From positions 3,238,501-3,302,500 of the forward strand of contig NZ_CP030028.1 of NCBI RefSeq assembly GCF_003586445.1: a stretch of DNA of 64,000 nt, given 5' to 3'. The stretch comes from Bacillus sp. Y1 (GTDB lineage Bacteria > Bacillota > Bacilli > Bacillales > Cytobacillaceae). Numbering within the stretch: the stretch's first letter is position 1; each line of letters opens with the position of its first letter. A program made the translations under genes and the position numbers. A model generated the notes under the pieces. That model made no database searches. It saw only the letters and a program-made list of their open reading frames with translations, and had not been told where the DNA came from. This document shows, one piece after another, positions 19,252 to 28,246 of this stretch.

Positions 19252-19959
19252 TTATTCTCCTAGTAAATCACGATTGAGTAAAATCGGAGCTCTTACTTTA
19301 AAACCTTCTGCGTAAAGAGTTCCAACTTCTTTACCAAATAAACGCTCCCTTGCCTCCAAAGCTGGAATATAATTATTCGTGAGCGGTGTGTCTACACTGT
19401 CCGCTTGCTTTGTAAACTGACTTTTATATGCTTCTAGACTTTCTTTTTTCCTTTCATACATATTCGTCACATCGATTACGAAATCAGGAGTAGAAAATCC
19501 GTTAATCATATAGTAGTAAAGCTGCTTAGGGCGGTAGGCCATATCATCAAATCCTGTCTGAAACTTTTGAATACCGGCAGAAAAAAAAGCTTCTTCCACA
19601 ATTCTGGCGCAGTTTCCATGATCGGGGTGACGATCTTTTTCATAAGGAACAAAAACAATCTCCGGTCGATTTTTCCGAATGATATGAGCGACTTGACGAA
19701 TCGCTTCCTCTGTTAATAATAAACCTCGATCAGGAAGATTTAATGTAATTCGTTCTTTTACACCGAGAATGTCAGCCGCTTTCATCGCTTCTTCTTGGCG
19801 AAGTTCTACTGTTCCGTTACTTGAAAGCTCAGCTTTTGTTAAATCACATATTACCACTGTTTTCCCTTCAGATGTGTATTTCGCAATAGTTCCACCCATG
19901 CCAATTTCAACATCATCTGCATGTGCTCCAAAGGATAGGATATGTATATTATTTGTCAT
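19252..19959 (-). CDS. bshB1: Bacillithiol biosynthesis deacetylase BshB1
   Basis: Deacetylates GlcNAc-malate in bacillithiol synthesis. A LmbE/PIG-L-type zinc deacetylase: AHADDVE holds the zinc His-x-Asp-Asp, and [12 protein letters not shown] the third ligand. The ATG at 19959 after GGTGAGG gives 235 residues like B. subtilis. The open frame extends to 20010, but that part lies in the mgsA end. It overlaps mgsA by 11 nt. Confidence 0.95.
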   Translation of the reverse strand: MTNNIHILSFGAHADDVEIGMGGTIAKYTSEGKTVVICDLTKAELSSNGTVELRQEEAMKAADILGVKERITLNLPDRGLLLTEEAIRQVAHIIRKNRPEIVFVPYEKDRHPDHGNCARIVEEAFFSAGIQKFQTGFDDMAYRPKQLYYYMINGFSTPDFVIDVTNMYERKKESLEAYKSQFTKQADSVDTPLTNNYIPALEARERLFGKEVGTLYAEGFKVRAPILLNRDLLGE

Positions 19960-20371
19960 TGCCCTCACCTTGTTCTTGATGGATGATGTCTCTCCAGGCA
20001 AGATCACCACGCTCGAGCCCTTTTATTAGTACTTCCGCCGTCCCAATATTAGTTGCTAACGGAATGGCGTACACATCACAGAGGCGTACTAACGCAGTCA
20101 CGTCCGGTTCATGCGGTTGCGCCGTAAGAGGATCTCTAAAGAAAAACACCATATCCATTGAATTTTTAGCGATCATTGCCCCGATCTCTTGGTCCCCACC
20201 AAGTGGTCCTGACTGGAATCGCTGTATCGACAATCCCGTTGCTTCCATAATTCTTAGGCCAGTCGTTCCTGTGGCAAACAAGGTATGCTCTTCAAAAATC
20301 TCCTTATAGGCGATTGCAAAACGTACTAACTCATCCTTTTTATTATCATGAGCAATTAAGGCAATGTTCAA
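19949..20371 (-). CDS. mgsA: Methylglyoxal synthase
   Basis: Converts dihydroxyacetone phosphate to methylglyoxal plus phosphate, a bypass of lower glycolysis. 140 residues. The phosphate-binding [14 protein letters not shown] and [15 protein letters not shown] are diagnostic, and [15 protein letters not shown] contains the catalytic-region His and Asp. It sits between dapB and bshB1 as in B. subtilis. Methylglyoxal is detoxified with bacillithiol in these bacteria, so the neighbourhood makes metabolic sense (inference). Confidence 0.96.
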   Translation of the reverse strand: MNIALIAHDNKKDELVRFAIAYKEIFEEHTLFATGTTGLRIMEATGLSIQRFQSGPLGGDQEIGAMIAKNSMDMVFFFRDPLTAQPHEPDVTALVRLCDVYAIPLATNIGTAEVLIKGLERGDLAWRDIIHQEQGEGNDK

Positions 20372-20388
20372 GATAATTCCCCTCCTAG

Positions 20389-21186
20389 TTATTCGATTAT
20401 ATTTTCTAAACCATAAACAAACACATTAAGCTTCATCACTGAGTCAACTGCCAGCTTTACACCTGACATAAACGACTCACGATTATATGAGTCATGGCGA
20501 ATAGAAAGGGTTTGACCTGATGAACCAAACATAACCTGTTGATGGGCAATTAACCCCGGTAAACGTACAGAATGAATATGCATCCCTTCAAAATTTGCTC
20601 CTCTAGCACCAGACAACGTTTCTTTTTCGTTTGCATGCCCTTGCTCTTTATGATCCCTTACTTCTGCAATCATCTGGGCAGTTTTCAAAGCAGTTCCCGA
20701 TGGCGCATCTAGTTTCTGATCATGATGTAACTCGATAATCTCAACATCTTGAAAGTATCTACCTGCTAGACGTGCAAATTTCATCATTAATACAGCCCCT
20801 AGAGCAAAGTTTGGGGCAATAATGCAGCCTCTTTTTTGGTCATCACAAAGACGTTCTAGCTCTTTTAAGTTATCATCAGAAAAACCGGTCGTACCAACAA
20901 CCGGTCTAACACCATGTAGAAGAGCGGTTTTTGCATGGTACATTCCAAATTCAGGTGTTGTTAAATCAATTAATACATCAGGCTTTACTGTATTAAAACA
21001 TTCTTCGATTTCCGTAAATATAGGTGCATCTGCAGAGGGAAACCCAATATCACTAAGCTTCCCCCCATTATTCTTATAGTCGAGTGCTCCAACAAGCTCA
21101 TATTCCTCAGTATTCATAACAAGCTTTACTGCCTCAGAACCCATTCTTCCACGAGGTCCTGCAACTACTACTTTAATCTTTTCCAC
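20389..21186 (-). CDS. dapB: 4-hydroxy-tetrahydrodipicolinate reductase
   Basis: NAD(P)H-dependent reduction in the diaminopimelate/lysine pathway, which also feeds spore dipicolinate. The Rossmann [11 protein letters not shown] is at the N-terminus. The active site [17 protein letters not shown] contains the catalytic His and Lys. 265 residues. It is placed 2 nt after ypjD, so the two share a transcript. Confidence 0.96.
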   Translation of the reverse strand: MEKIKVVVAGPRGRMGSEAVKLVMNTEEYELVGALDYKNNGGKLSDIGFPSADAPIFTEIEECFNTVKPDVLIDLTTPEFGMYHAKTALLHGVRPVVGTTGFSDDNLKELERLCDDQKRGCIIAPNFALGAVLMMKFARLAGRYFQDVEIIELHHDQKLDAPSGTALKTAQMIAEVRDHKEQGHANEKETLSGARGANFEGMHIHSVRLPGLIAHQQVMFGSSGQTLSIRHDSYNRESFMSGVKLAVDSVMKLNVFVYGLENIIE

Positions 21187-21188
21187 AA

Positions 21189-21533
21189 TTATTCCCCTTC
21201 CGTTTCAATTCTTGTCCATCGATTTTTATCTCGTGTATTAAACTTCTCCATTACACGGTTATGGGCTTCTTCTAAATCAATATTGAGTGAATTTGCAAAG
21301 CAAATGAGAACAAATAACATATCTCCAAGTTCTTCTTCAATGGTATTTTCCTTCTCAGATGCCTTTTTTGGTTTCTCACCGTAATAATGATTTACTTCTC
21401 GAGCTAGTTCACCAAGCTCTTCTGTCATTCTTGCAAGCATAGCAAGTGGACTAAAATAACCTTCTTTAAACTGGCTAATGTATGTATTTACCTCTTCTTG
21501 CAATTGCTTCATTGTCTTATTACTGTTTTCCAA
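21189..21533 (-). CDS. ypjD: MazG-like nucleotide pyrophosphohydrolase YpjD
   Basis: 114 residues. The all-alpha NTP pyrophosphohydrolase fold shows its metal-binding ELGELAREV and [11 protein letters not shown] (two ExxE/ExxD pairs). Probably hydrolyses non-canonical nucleoside triphosphates, but the substrate is unknown. It is first in the ypjD-dapB-mgsA-bshB1-bshA-cca chain. Its promoter should lie in 21534-21670, divergent from the YitT-family gene. Confidence 0.92.
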   Translation of the reverse strand: MENSNKTMKQLQEEVNTYISQFKEGYFSPLAMLARMTEELGELAREVNHYYGEKPKKASEKENTIEEELGDMLFVLICFANSLNIDLEEAHNRVMEKFNTRDKNRWTRIETEGE

Positions 21534-21672
21534 AGGTATTCACCTCATATCATATCGTGTGCAGCCATTTTTCTCTACACCTATTATTACAATGTTAGCT
21601 AAAAGGACCACTATTTACAAATATTTTGATAATGAACACTCCATCAGATTCTAATGAAGAACAGCTATGATA

Positions 21673-21702
21673 TTGCGTTTAAACTTTGATTTCCCTTATA
21701 AT
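21673..21702 (+). promoter_or_regulatory. candidate sigma-A promoter for the YitT-family gene
   Basis: The -35 TTGCGT (21673-21678) and -10 TATAAT (21697-21702) have an 18-nt spacer. It lies 58 nt before the gene start. Confidence 0.6.
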
Positions 21703-21760
21703 TAGAAACGCACTAATAGAAATAGCTAAAAATTTCCGTTTATAAAGTGAGGTCAACAGC

Positions 21761-22633
21761 ATGCTTTTTACGCTTAAACTAAAGAATATCTTCTTTATTC
21801 TACTCGGTTCCGCTATCTTTTCCTTTGGTATTGTTCATTTTAATATGCAAAACAATCTAGCTGAAGGTGGATTTACAGGTATAACCTTATTACTATATTT
21901 TTTATTTAATTTAGATCCTTCCTACACAAATCTCCTCTTAAACATTCCTTTATTTATTATTGGCTGGCGATTATTAGGAAGAAATGTCTTTTATTATACA
22001 CTTATTGGTACACTTGCAGTCTCGGTGTTTTTATGGATTTTTCAACGCTACCAAATCAATATGCCACTTAAAGACGACTTAACTCTTGCTGCACTGTTTG
22101 CTGGTGTGTTCATCGGTGTTGGTCTAGGAATTATCTTTCGCTTCGGTGGAACGACTGGTGGCGTGGATATTATTGCACGTCTAGTCCATAAATACATAGG
22201 CTGGAGCATGGGGAAGACGATGTTTTTATTTGATGTAGTTGTTATTACCCTATCCCTAATTTTCTACTTAACCTACCAAGAAGCGATGTATACCCTTGTT
22301 GCCGTATTTGTTGGTGCTAGAGTCATTGATTTCATGCAAGAAGGGGCTTATTCTGCAAGAGGGGCCATCATTATTTCTGAGAAAAACCAAGAAATTGCAG
22401 ACAAAATAATGACCGAAATGGAACGAGGTGTTACCGTTCTTAAAGGCCATGGTTCTTATTCTAAGCAAGAAAAGGAAGTTCTTTATTGCGTTGTAGGTCG
22501 AAACGAGATCGTTCTTTTAAAGCGGGTCATTACTTCAGTGGACCCCCACGCATTTGTTTCTGTTACAATGGTCCATGATGTATTGGGAGAGGGATTTACT
22601 TTAGATGAAAATAAACGCCCCATTGAGCATTAA
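21761..22633 (+). CDS. ypjC: YitT family membrane protein (YpjC-like)
   Basis: 290 residues. The N-terminal two thirds carry five or six membrane helices (for example FILLGSAIFSFGIVHFNM and GVFIGVGLGIIFRFGGTTGG). The last third is a soluble DUF2179 domain (ARGAIIISEKNQEIA, RGVTVLKGHGSYSKQEKEV). YitT proteins are of unknown transport function. Location opposite ypjD fits ypjC. It is flanked by its own promoter and a bidirectional terminator. Confidence 0.85.
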   Translation: MLFTLKLKNIFFILLGSAIFSFGIVHFNMQNNLAEGGFTGITLLLYFLFNLDPSYTNLLLNIPLFIIGWRLLGRNVFYYTLIGTLAVSVFLWIFQRYQINMPLKDDLTLAALFAGVFIGVGLGIIFRFGGTTGGVDIIARLVHKYIGWSMGKTMFLFDVVVITLSLIFYLTYQEAMYTLVAVFVGARVIDFMQEGAYSARGAIIISEKNQEIADKIMTEMERGVTVLKGHGSYSKQEKEVLYCVVGRNEIVLLKRVITSVDPHAFVSVTMVHDVLGEGFTLDENKRPIEH

Positions 22634-22659
22634 AAAAACAGCCCAAAGGCTGTTTTTTT
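22632..22659. terminator. bidirectional terminator
   Basis: AAAAAAACAGCC pairs with GGCTGTTTTTTT around a short loop. It serves the convergent YitT-family and YugP-like genes. Confidence 0.92.
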
Positions 22660-22661
22660 GT

Positions 22662-23342
22662 TTAATCTTCACTTCTTGCCATACCCGTATATATTAAGAC
22701 TAAACGTACTAACTCAAGAACAGCAACTGCTGCTGCTGCAACATATGTTAATGCCGCTGCATCTAGCACGCGTTTTGTCTCTCTTTCCTCATCATTACGA
22801 ATGATCCCCATTGAAACCACTTGGTCCATTGCACGATTGGATGCATTAAATTCTACTGGCAGAGTAACAACCTGAAAAACAACAGCTGCTGCCATGAAGA
22901 CGATCCCCAGTAAAAGCAATCCACTAATTTGAGCAAAAATACCCACCATAATCAAAATCCAAGATAGGTTTGAACCTAAATTCGCAACAGGAACTAATGC
23001 ATGTCTAAAGCGTAAGAACGCATAATTCTGATCGTCTTGAATCGCGTGTCCAACCTCGTGTGCAGCGATCGCAGCAGCTGCAACAGAGTGACCGTGATAA
23101 TTCTCAGAAGAAAGTCTTACTGTTTTTACTCTTGGATCATAATGATCTGTTAAATGTCCTCGAGTTTCCTCTACACCGACATGGTATAAACCGTTGGCAT
23201 CTAAAATTTTACGAGCTACCTCTGCTCCACGAATATGGGAGGAAGAAGCTACTTTAGAGTATTTTGCGTAAGCACTCTTCACTTTAAATTGAGCCCAAAG
23301 TGGAACCAAAATAATTAAAGCAAAGTAAATAAGGGTTGTCAT
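22662..23342 (-). CDS. YugP-like zinc-dependent membrane protease
   Basis: 226 residues. An N-terminal membrane helix (TTLIYFALIILVPLWAQFKV), the zincin motif HEVGHA, and two or three C-terminal helices match the neutral zinc metallopeptidase family typified by YugP. Substrate unknown. The ATG at 23342 follows TGGAGG by 6 nt. The longer frame starts at a TTG in the Shine-Dalgarno and is rejected. In B. subtilis, by memory, yugP is elsewhere, so its place between ypjC and ypjB is a local difference. Confidence 0.88.
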   Translation of the reverse strand: MTTLIYFALIILVPLWAQFKVKSAYAKYSKVASSSHIRGAEVARKILDANGLYHVGVEETRGHLTDHYDPRVKTVRLSSENYHGHSVAAAAIAAHEVGHAIQDDQNYAFLRFRHALVPVANLGSNLSWILIMVGIFAQISGLLLLGIVFMAAAVVFQVVTLPVEFNASNRAMDQVVSMGIIRNDEERETKRVLDAAALTYVAAAAVAVLELVRLVLIYTGMARSED

Positions 23343-23402
23343 TATGTTCCTCCAATTCAAAACAAGTTGTTACCCCAATTTTATAATTGACAACAATTGA
23401 TG

Positions 23403-24197
23403 TCAATCTTTTAGCTCTCTTGAGCGGTTTTGCTCCCGCCTTTGATTTTTTTCACCGGCATACTTTCTAAACCCTACATAGGATAAAGTTGCGACAATGA
23501 TACTGCCTGTTGTAAAAATAACCCACCAAAGGGAAGGATCCGCTTCATCTTCAGTCATTCCTTCAAAAATACTCTTTAAATCACTTTCTATCGAATCTAA
23601 ATCCTTCATGCTACTTTCCTCGGAAAGTATTTTCGGTCGATAATGATCAATATAATTGATCTTTGTATCTAGTCTTTGGACTTTCTCGGATCTAATATCA
23701 AGTTTTAAACTTGGGTAAATCATTTGATATAAAGACAGGAAAGAGTTTAATTGCTCATGAAACCTCTCCGTATGCCCACTTTTGACCGCTTCTTTAACAC
23801 CGCCAAATACCATGAGCACTTGTCCTTCCATCTCAGTCCAAAGAGGCTGCCGACCTGTATTAATGGCGTCCATAACTAGGCGGAACTTTGTTACTTTATT
23901 TACGATCTCCGAATGTTCCATTGATTCATTAGCTGTTGCCTCTAACGCCTCATTATGTGCGACCGTAACAATACGTAATTCATCCATAGAAAACGGTCTT
24001 TGATCCATGCTAATGAATTCTTCTGAGAAATACAAGAGAAGCTTATGTGCATCATCGTATCGAGATGATCTCACCATTTGTAAGGCCTCATCTGAGATTG
24101 AGTTTAGCTTATCGATAGGCGACGTTTCATCTGCATGTATCGTTATAGGAAATAGTAGAATCAAAATACATATAAATATAACAACTCTTGCTTTCAT
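23403..24197 (-). CDS. ypjB: Sporulation protein YpjB
   Basis: 264 residues. The signal peptide MKARVVIFICILILLFPITIHA precedes a long helical extracytoplasmic region and a C-terminal membrane helix (WWVIFTTGSIIVATLSYVGF) with a basic cytoplasmic tail. This layout and the position next to ypjA fit the YpjB family, reported as mother-cell expressed in B. subtilis. Molecular role unknown. Confidence 0.85.
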   Translation of the reverse strand: MKARVVIFICILILLFPITIHADETSPIDKLNSISDEALQMVRSSRYDDAHKLLLYFSEEFISMDQRPFSMDELRIVTVAHNEALEATANESMEHSEIVNKVTKFRLVMDAINTGRQPLWTEMEGQVLMVFGGVKEAVKSGHTERFHEQLNSFLSLYQMIYPSLKLDIRSEKVQRLDTKINYIDHYRPKILSEESSMKDLDSIESDLKSIFEGMTEDEADPSLWWVIFTTGSIIVATLSYVGFRKYAGEKNQRREQNRSRELKD

Positions 24198-24276
24198 ACT
24201 TGTCCCCCCTCTTTATACTATTAAATGTTATGTATGGGAGGACAAGGTTAGACCAGAAATTATCCAATAGGTAGAA

Positions 24277-24873
24277 TCAAAATGTAAGTTCCATTTTCTT
24301 GCTTTTTGATCTTACTACAAACCAATAAGCAAGGGTTAATGATACAATACTTAACCAAAAGGTAAAATAACCTATTTGAGGAATATAATCGTCAAGCATA
24401 TGATATCTAGGAAGCATTTTAAACACATAATCTATCACATCATTATGTAGTGTCCAAATACCAACTACAACTAAATGCCATGCCTTAAATCGGTAAAATG
24501 GCGCATATAATAATCCCTGTAAGGCCATTGCACCATGTGATAGCATGAGCATATAACCAATCATATCTAACTCTCCAGAAACAACTAAAACAAGATAGTT
24601 CATTACGACTGCCCATATTCCATACTTAAACAAGGTCACCATAGCTAACGCCTCAAATAATGGCCAATTTCTCCCTAGTATAAAGGCAACTAAAACAAAT
24701 ACAAAGAATAAACACGCTGTTGGGCTGTCTGGAACAAATAATAAGAAAATCGGTGGTGTTTCTGCTAGTTGATATCTGTACCAATAGTAAGCATAGATTG
24801 TCCCAAGAACATTAATCACTAGTAAGAGCCAAAGAATCATTCGATTGGTTAAAAAATAGTATATCCACTTCAT
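24277..24873 (-). CDS. ypjA: DUF1405 membrane protein YpjA
   Basis: 198 residues with about six membrane helices (for example MILWLLLVINVLGTIYAYYW and LLFVPDSPTACLFFVFVLVAF). The PDSPTACLFF motif and the GLLYAPFYRFKAWHL region are typical of DUF1405. It lies between the qcr operon and ypjB as in B. subtilis. Function unknown. It is separated from qcrC by a strong terminator, so it has its own start of transcription. Confidence 0.88.
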   Translation of the reverse strand: MKWIYYFLTNRMILWLLLVINVLGTIYAYYWYRYQLAETPPIFLLFVPDSPTACLFFVFVLVAFILGRNWPLFEALAMVTLFKYGIWAVVMNYLVLVVSGELDMIGYMLMLSHGAMALQGLLYAPFYRFKAWHLVVVGIWTLHNDVIDYVFKMLPRYHMLDDYIPQIGYFTFWLSIVSLTLAYWFVVRSKSKKMELTF

Positions 24874-24895
24874 CTTTCACACCTCGCTATCATTT

Positions 24896-24927
24896 GAAAA
24901 AAGCTGGCATATACTACTATGCCAGCT
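24896..24927 (-). terminator. qcrABC terminator
   Basis: A 10-bp perfect stem (24902-24911 with 24918-24927) is followed on the minus strand by TTTTTT. It lies 9 nt past the qcrC stop. Confidence 0.93.
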
Positions 24928-24935
24928 CTCACTTA

Positions 24936-25703
24936 TTATTCACTTTTAAGAGAAGAGACGAACTCTGCAAGAACTTCTAACTCTTCATCAGTTCCTTTGA
25001 ACATTCCAGCAGGCATGGATCCTCTTCCATTTTTAGCAATATCCTTAACTTCATCAGCAGTTAATTCATTACCAACTAAAGCTGGATTTGGCCCTCCCCC
25101 TTGGAGATCGCCACCATGACATGCTAAGCAGCCATTTTGATCAAGAAGCTTATAACCGTCAGACTCTTGATCAAACTCGACCTCAGCAACAATTTGACCT
25201 TGAGCTTTTGCAGCTTCCCAGTCATGAGTTGCAACAGATTCCCAAGTTAAGAATGTAATAGCTGCAAGAGCTAATAACATGAAGCCAGTTGCTAATGGGC
25301 GCTTAGAAGGACGACGTTCAGGTCCTCGGTCAATAAAAGGTGCTAATAATAAACCACCAAAAGCTAGACCAGGAATAATAAATGCCCCAATAGCATTGTA
25401 TGGTCCAGAAGCATAGCTATACTTTAACAATTGGTATAAGAATAAGAAATACCAGTCTGGCAGTGGAATATATGCCGTATCTGTTGGATCAGCCATTTTC
25501 TCTAGAGGAGATGGATGAGCAATAGTCAGACATAAATATCCAATAAGGAAAACTGCCCCTACCATCCATTCTTTGAGAAGGAAGTTAGGCCAGAATGCTT
25601 CCGTTTTGCCAGGAAATTCCGAGTAGTCTTTCGGAATATTCGGTTTGCGTTCTGCAGGTACACGAGAATCACCTACGAACTTCATACCTTTTCCACGATG
25701 CAT
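24936..25703 (-). CDS. qcrC: Menaquinol:cytochrome c reductase cytochrome c subunit QcrC
   Basis: A fusion of the C-terminal half of cytochrome b (subunit IV, three helices) to a cytochrome c domain with one haem motif CLACH and a distal Met in GSMPAGMFKG. Part of complex III in the plasma membrane. MHRGKGMKFVGDSRVPAERK is the conserved N-terminus. The ATG at 25703 follows AAGGAGGGGG and gives 255 residues, as in B. subtilis. The longer frame to 25736 is rejected. Confidence 0.97.
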   Translation of the reverse strand: MHRGKGMKFVGDSRVPAERKPNIPKDYSEFPGKTEAFWPNFLLKEWMVGAVFLIGYLCLTIAHPSPLEKMADPTDTAYIPLPDWYFLFLYQLLKYSYASGPYNAIGAFIIPGLAFGGLLLAPFIDRGPERRPSKRPLATGFMLLALAAITFLTWESVATHDWEAAKAQGQIVAEVEFDQESDGYKLLDQNGCLACHGGDLQGGGPNPALVGNELTADEVKDIAKNGRGSMPAGMFKGTDEELEVLAEFVSSLKSE

Positions 25704-25751
25704 ACAACAATCCCCCTCCTTTTTTATCAATCTCATTCAATAGATTACATT

Positions 25752-26426
25752 TTACAATGGACCAGAGATACCTTGCTTACGAATCATTAAGAAGTGAGCT
25801 CCCATTAATCCTAATAGAGCACCAGGTAAGAAGAATACATGAATTGCAAAGAAACGAGTTAATGTTTGAGCACCAACGATGTCAGAGTGTCCAGCAAGTA
25901 AGATCTTCACTTGTTCCCCGATAAGTGGTGTAGACTCAGCAATTTTTATCCCTACCTGAGTTGCAAATAGAGCTTTCATATCCCATGGTAATAAATATCC
26001 AGTGAATCCTAAACCAAGCATAACGAAGAAAATTAATACTCCGACAATCCAGTTCAATTCACGAGGCTTTTTATACGCACCTTGGAAAAACACTCGCAAT
26101 GTATGTAAGAACATCATAACGATAACAAGACTAGCACCCCAGTGATGCATGCCACGAACAATTTGTCCAAATGCAACTTCATTTTGAAGGTAATAAACAG
26201 ATTCCCAAGCATTTTTAATATCTGGCACATAATACATCGTTAGAAACATACCAGATAAAATCTGAATTACAGTAACAAAGAACGTTAATCCACCAAAACA
26301 GTACACGAACGCTGAAAAGTGATGAGCAGGGTTTACGTGCTCGGGTACTTCATGGTCAGCAATGTCGCGCCACAAAGGCGTAATATCTAAACGTTCATCT
26401 ACCCAATCATAAATTTTGTTTAACAT
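25752..26426 (-). CDS. qcrB: Menaquinol:cytochrome c reductase cytochrome b6-type subunit QcrB
   Basis: 224 residues with four membrane helices carrying the b-haem ligand histidines (in RGMHHWGASLVIVMMFLHTL and TRFFAIHVFFLPG). Forms the quinone-oxidising core with QcrC and the Rieske protein QcrA. MLNKIYDWVDERLDITPLWR is the conserved N-terminus. Start codon ATG with GGAGG upstream, 3 nt after qcrA. Confidence 0.97.
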   Translation of the reverse strand: MLNKIYDWVDERLDITPLWRDIADHEVPEHVNPAHHFSAFVYCFGGLTFFVTVIQILSGMFLTMYYVPDIKNAWESVYYLQNEVAFGQIVRGMHHWGASLVIVMMFLHTLRVFFQGAYKKPRELNWIVGVLIFFVMLGLGFTGYLLPWDMKALFATQVGIKIAESTPLIGEQVKILLAGHSDIVGAQTLTRFFAIHVFFLPGALLGLMGAHFLMIRKQGISGPL

Positions 26427-26429
26427 CTA

Positions 26430-26936
26430 TTACGCCTCCTCTCTTGGCTTGGCTTTTCCTAAAAGTAGGAAGCCGTCTTTTTCTTGTGTTGGATATACAT
26501 CAAGTTTTGCAATCGGTGGTGTACCAGGTACGTTCGTCCCGTCCTTTTCATACAATCCACCATGACAAGGGCAATAAAAACGATTTTGATTTGCTTTGTC
26601 AGTGTTCCAGTCAACCACACAGCCTAAATGCTTACACACAGGTGATAAAGCGACGATCTCCCCATTTTCATCCTTGTATACCCATGCCGTATTCGTTACT
26701 TCTGAAGTGTACCAAGCATCTTGTTGTTCAAATGAAAAGTCAACTCGAGTTGGTTCTTCAGTAATTTCACTGATTTTTTGCGGAGTAGGAATAAAATCCC
26801 CACTTGCACTCGCTTTCAATACTGGATCTACAGCAAAGCGAACCATTGGCATAAGCATTCCAGCAGCCATGAAACCGCCTACACCAGTGAGAGTGTAGTT
26901 TAAGAATTGACGTCTAGAAACACGATGTTTGCTCAT
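26430..26936 (-). CDS. qcrA: Menaquinol:cytochrome c reductase Rieske subunit QcrA
   Basis: 168 residues. A twin-arginine signal anchor (VSRRQFLN, then a hydrophobic helix) leads to the Rieske [2Fe-2S] domain with CKHLGC and CPCHGG. The ATG at 26936 follows GAGGGGGG and matches the B. subtilis length. A frame reaching 26987 has no Shine-Dalgarno. First gene of qcrABC. Confidence 0.97.
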   Translation of the reverse strand: MSKHRVSRRQFLNYTLTGVGGFMAAGMLMPMVRFAVDPVLKASASGDFIPTPQKISEITEEPTRVDFSFEQQDAWYTSEVTNTAWVYKDENGEIVALSPVCKHLGCVVDWNTDKANQNRFYCPCHGGLYEKDGTNVPGTPPIAKLDVYPTQEKDGFLLLGKAKPREEA

Positions 26937-27036
26937 ACTTTTCCCCCCTCTATTATGAAGTTGAGTCCAACGGACATAATTCAACACATTATAAAACTAG
27001 GACATAACCATGATATATCAAGATGTAAGCGAGGTC

Positions 27037-27065
27037 AATATAATACTTTGACCAAACGATGTCAA
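27037..27065 (-). promoter_or_regulatory. candidate sigma-A promoter of qcrABC
   Basis: A consensus -35 TTGACA (27065-27060) and -10 TATATT (27042-27037) are 17 nt apart on the minus strand, about 100 nt upstream of qcrA. A further TATAAT lies at 26993-26988 without a clear -35. Confidence 0.65.
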
Positions 27066-27086
27066 CTGTGTGACTATTATCTCTTT

Positions 27087-27551
27087 TTATACATCTTCTT
27101 GCCATTTTTGCATGAACAATTGTAAAAGCTGTTTTACTTGGTCCTCTAAAATATTGTTTCTTGCAGCCTCATCCATAGCTGCTAACGGGATGGACGGTAG
27201 CCAAATTAGGCCTCCCTTTAGTTCCCCTTCTAAGGATTTCCAAATGCTATCTGATGTGACAAAGAAAACATGTTTAAATCCGTTATCAAAAAGCTCTTTC
27301 TCCCAAACAATGACTTCTTCTAAAAGCTTCTCTTTGCTCTTATTTTTTAGATAACTATGCCCTGGAAGCATAATCATTCTTCCCTTAAACTGCCTTTCTA
27401 GAGGGATTGTAAGCAGCTGGATAAATTCCGTCATCGCAACCGACTGCTTAATATCATTTCCAAATGACACTGGAAACAAAGGCAACACAGCTGTGTCTAC
27501 ATACTCTCTTGCTCCTAAAAACATGTCCATATCCTGAGAAACCCATTTCAC
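27087..27551 (-). CDS. ypiF: YpiF (DUF2487) protein
   Basis: 154 residues. GAREYVDTAVLPLFPVSFG and IPLERQFKGRMIMLPG match YpiF of B. subtilis, which also sits just upstream of qcrA. No catalytic motif seen and function unknown. The GTG at 27551 lies 8 nt after GGAG. An earlier GTG at 27560 overlaps that site. Confidence 0.88.
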   Translation of the reverse strand: MKWVSQDMDMFLGAREYVDTAVLPLFPVSFGNDIKQSVAMTEFIQLLTIPLERQFKGRMIMLPGHSYLKNKSKEKLLEEVIVWEKELFDNGFKHVFFVTSDSIWKSLEGELKGGLIWLPSIPLAAMDEAARNNILEDQVKQLLQLFMQKWQEDV

Positions 27552-27606
27552 AAGAACCACTCCAATTATCTATTAAATCATTCCTATCATACCATTTTTT
27601 AGAAAC

Positions 27607-27633
27607 AAAAAAAACCTGCTATGTACTAGCAGG
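27607..27633 (-). terminator. ypiB terminator
   Basis: The stem CCTGCTA/TAGCAGG (27627-27633 with 27615-27621) is followed on the minus strand by eight T. It separates ypiB from ypiF. Confidence 0.93.
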
Positions 27634-27641
27634 CTTCTTCT

Positions 27642-28190
27642 TTATTCACTGTTTCCGAGCAGTTTTAGCTGTCTTGTTAGTTCCTGAAAGGCTTCTTGAT
27701 CCTGTCTGTCAAGTGCATCATCAATCAACGTAAGAAGCTTATCACGCTGGAATTTTGATAAACTAGTTGTTAAAAATCTTTCAGCAAGGATACGATCCTT
27801 TTCATTAATTTGCAGACTGTTTGGCATAAATGGATTATCCTCTAGCACAATCACATATTGATGCGCTTGATTTGATGCGTGAAAATTCAACTGAATATAA
27901 ATCTCTTCATCTCGGTTAAGGCGAATGTCATGGAATGATTTTTCAGCATCCGTTGTCATCACATTTTCCTTGTAAAAACGAAATGGTACTTCATCAACGC
28001 AATGTGTAGACATAACGAGACCACGTGGGCAATATTGCGCTTGATCAACAAAGTGCACTTTTTCCATTAATTGATCATGGCTCATTAAGTAATTTAAAAT
28101 CCATACACATTCTCGTCTTTTTAGTTGATAATGATTTAAAAACCAGCGAATAAAATCTTTTTTCTCGTTGACAGATACAGGGGTCGTCAT
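27642..28190 (-). CDS. ypiB: YpiB family protein (UPF0302)
   Basis: 182 residues. [36 protein letters not shown] and [18 protein letters not shown] are close to B. subtilis YpiB. Function unknown. The ATG at 28190 has GAGGAGGG upstream, and the open frame to 28211 starts within it. It lies directly after ypiA, likely one transcript. Confidence 0.9.
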   Translation of the reverse strand: MTTPVSVNEKKDFIRWFLNHYQLKRRECVWILNYLMSHDQLMEKVHFVDQAQYCPRGLVMSTHCVDEVPFRFYKENVMTTDAEKSFHDIRLNRDEEIYIQLNFHASNQAHQYVIVLEDNPFMPNSLQINEKDRILAERFLTTSLSKFQRDKLLTLIDDALDRQDQEAFQELTRQLKLLGNSE

Positions 28191-28246
28191 CGTTGCTTCC
28201 CTCCTCTGCATACAACTAATTTCGATTAAACACCTGTTTTTTTCAC

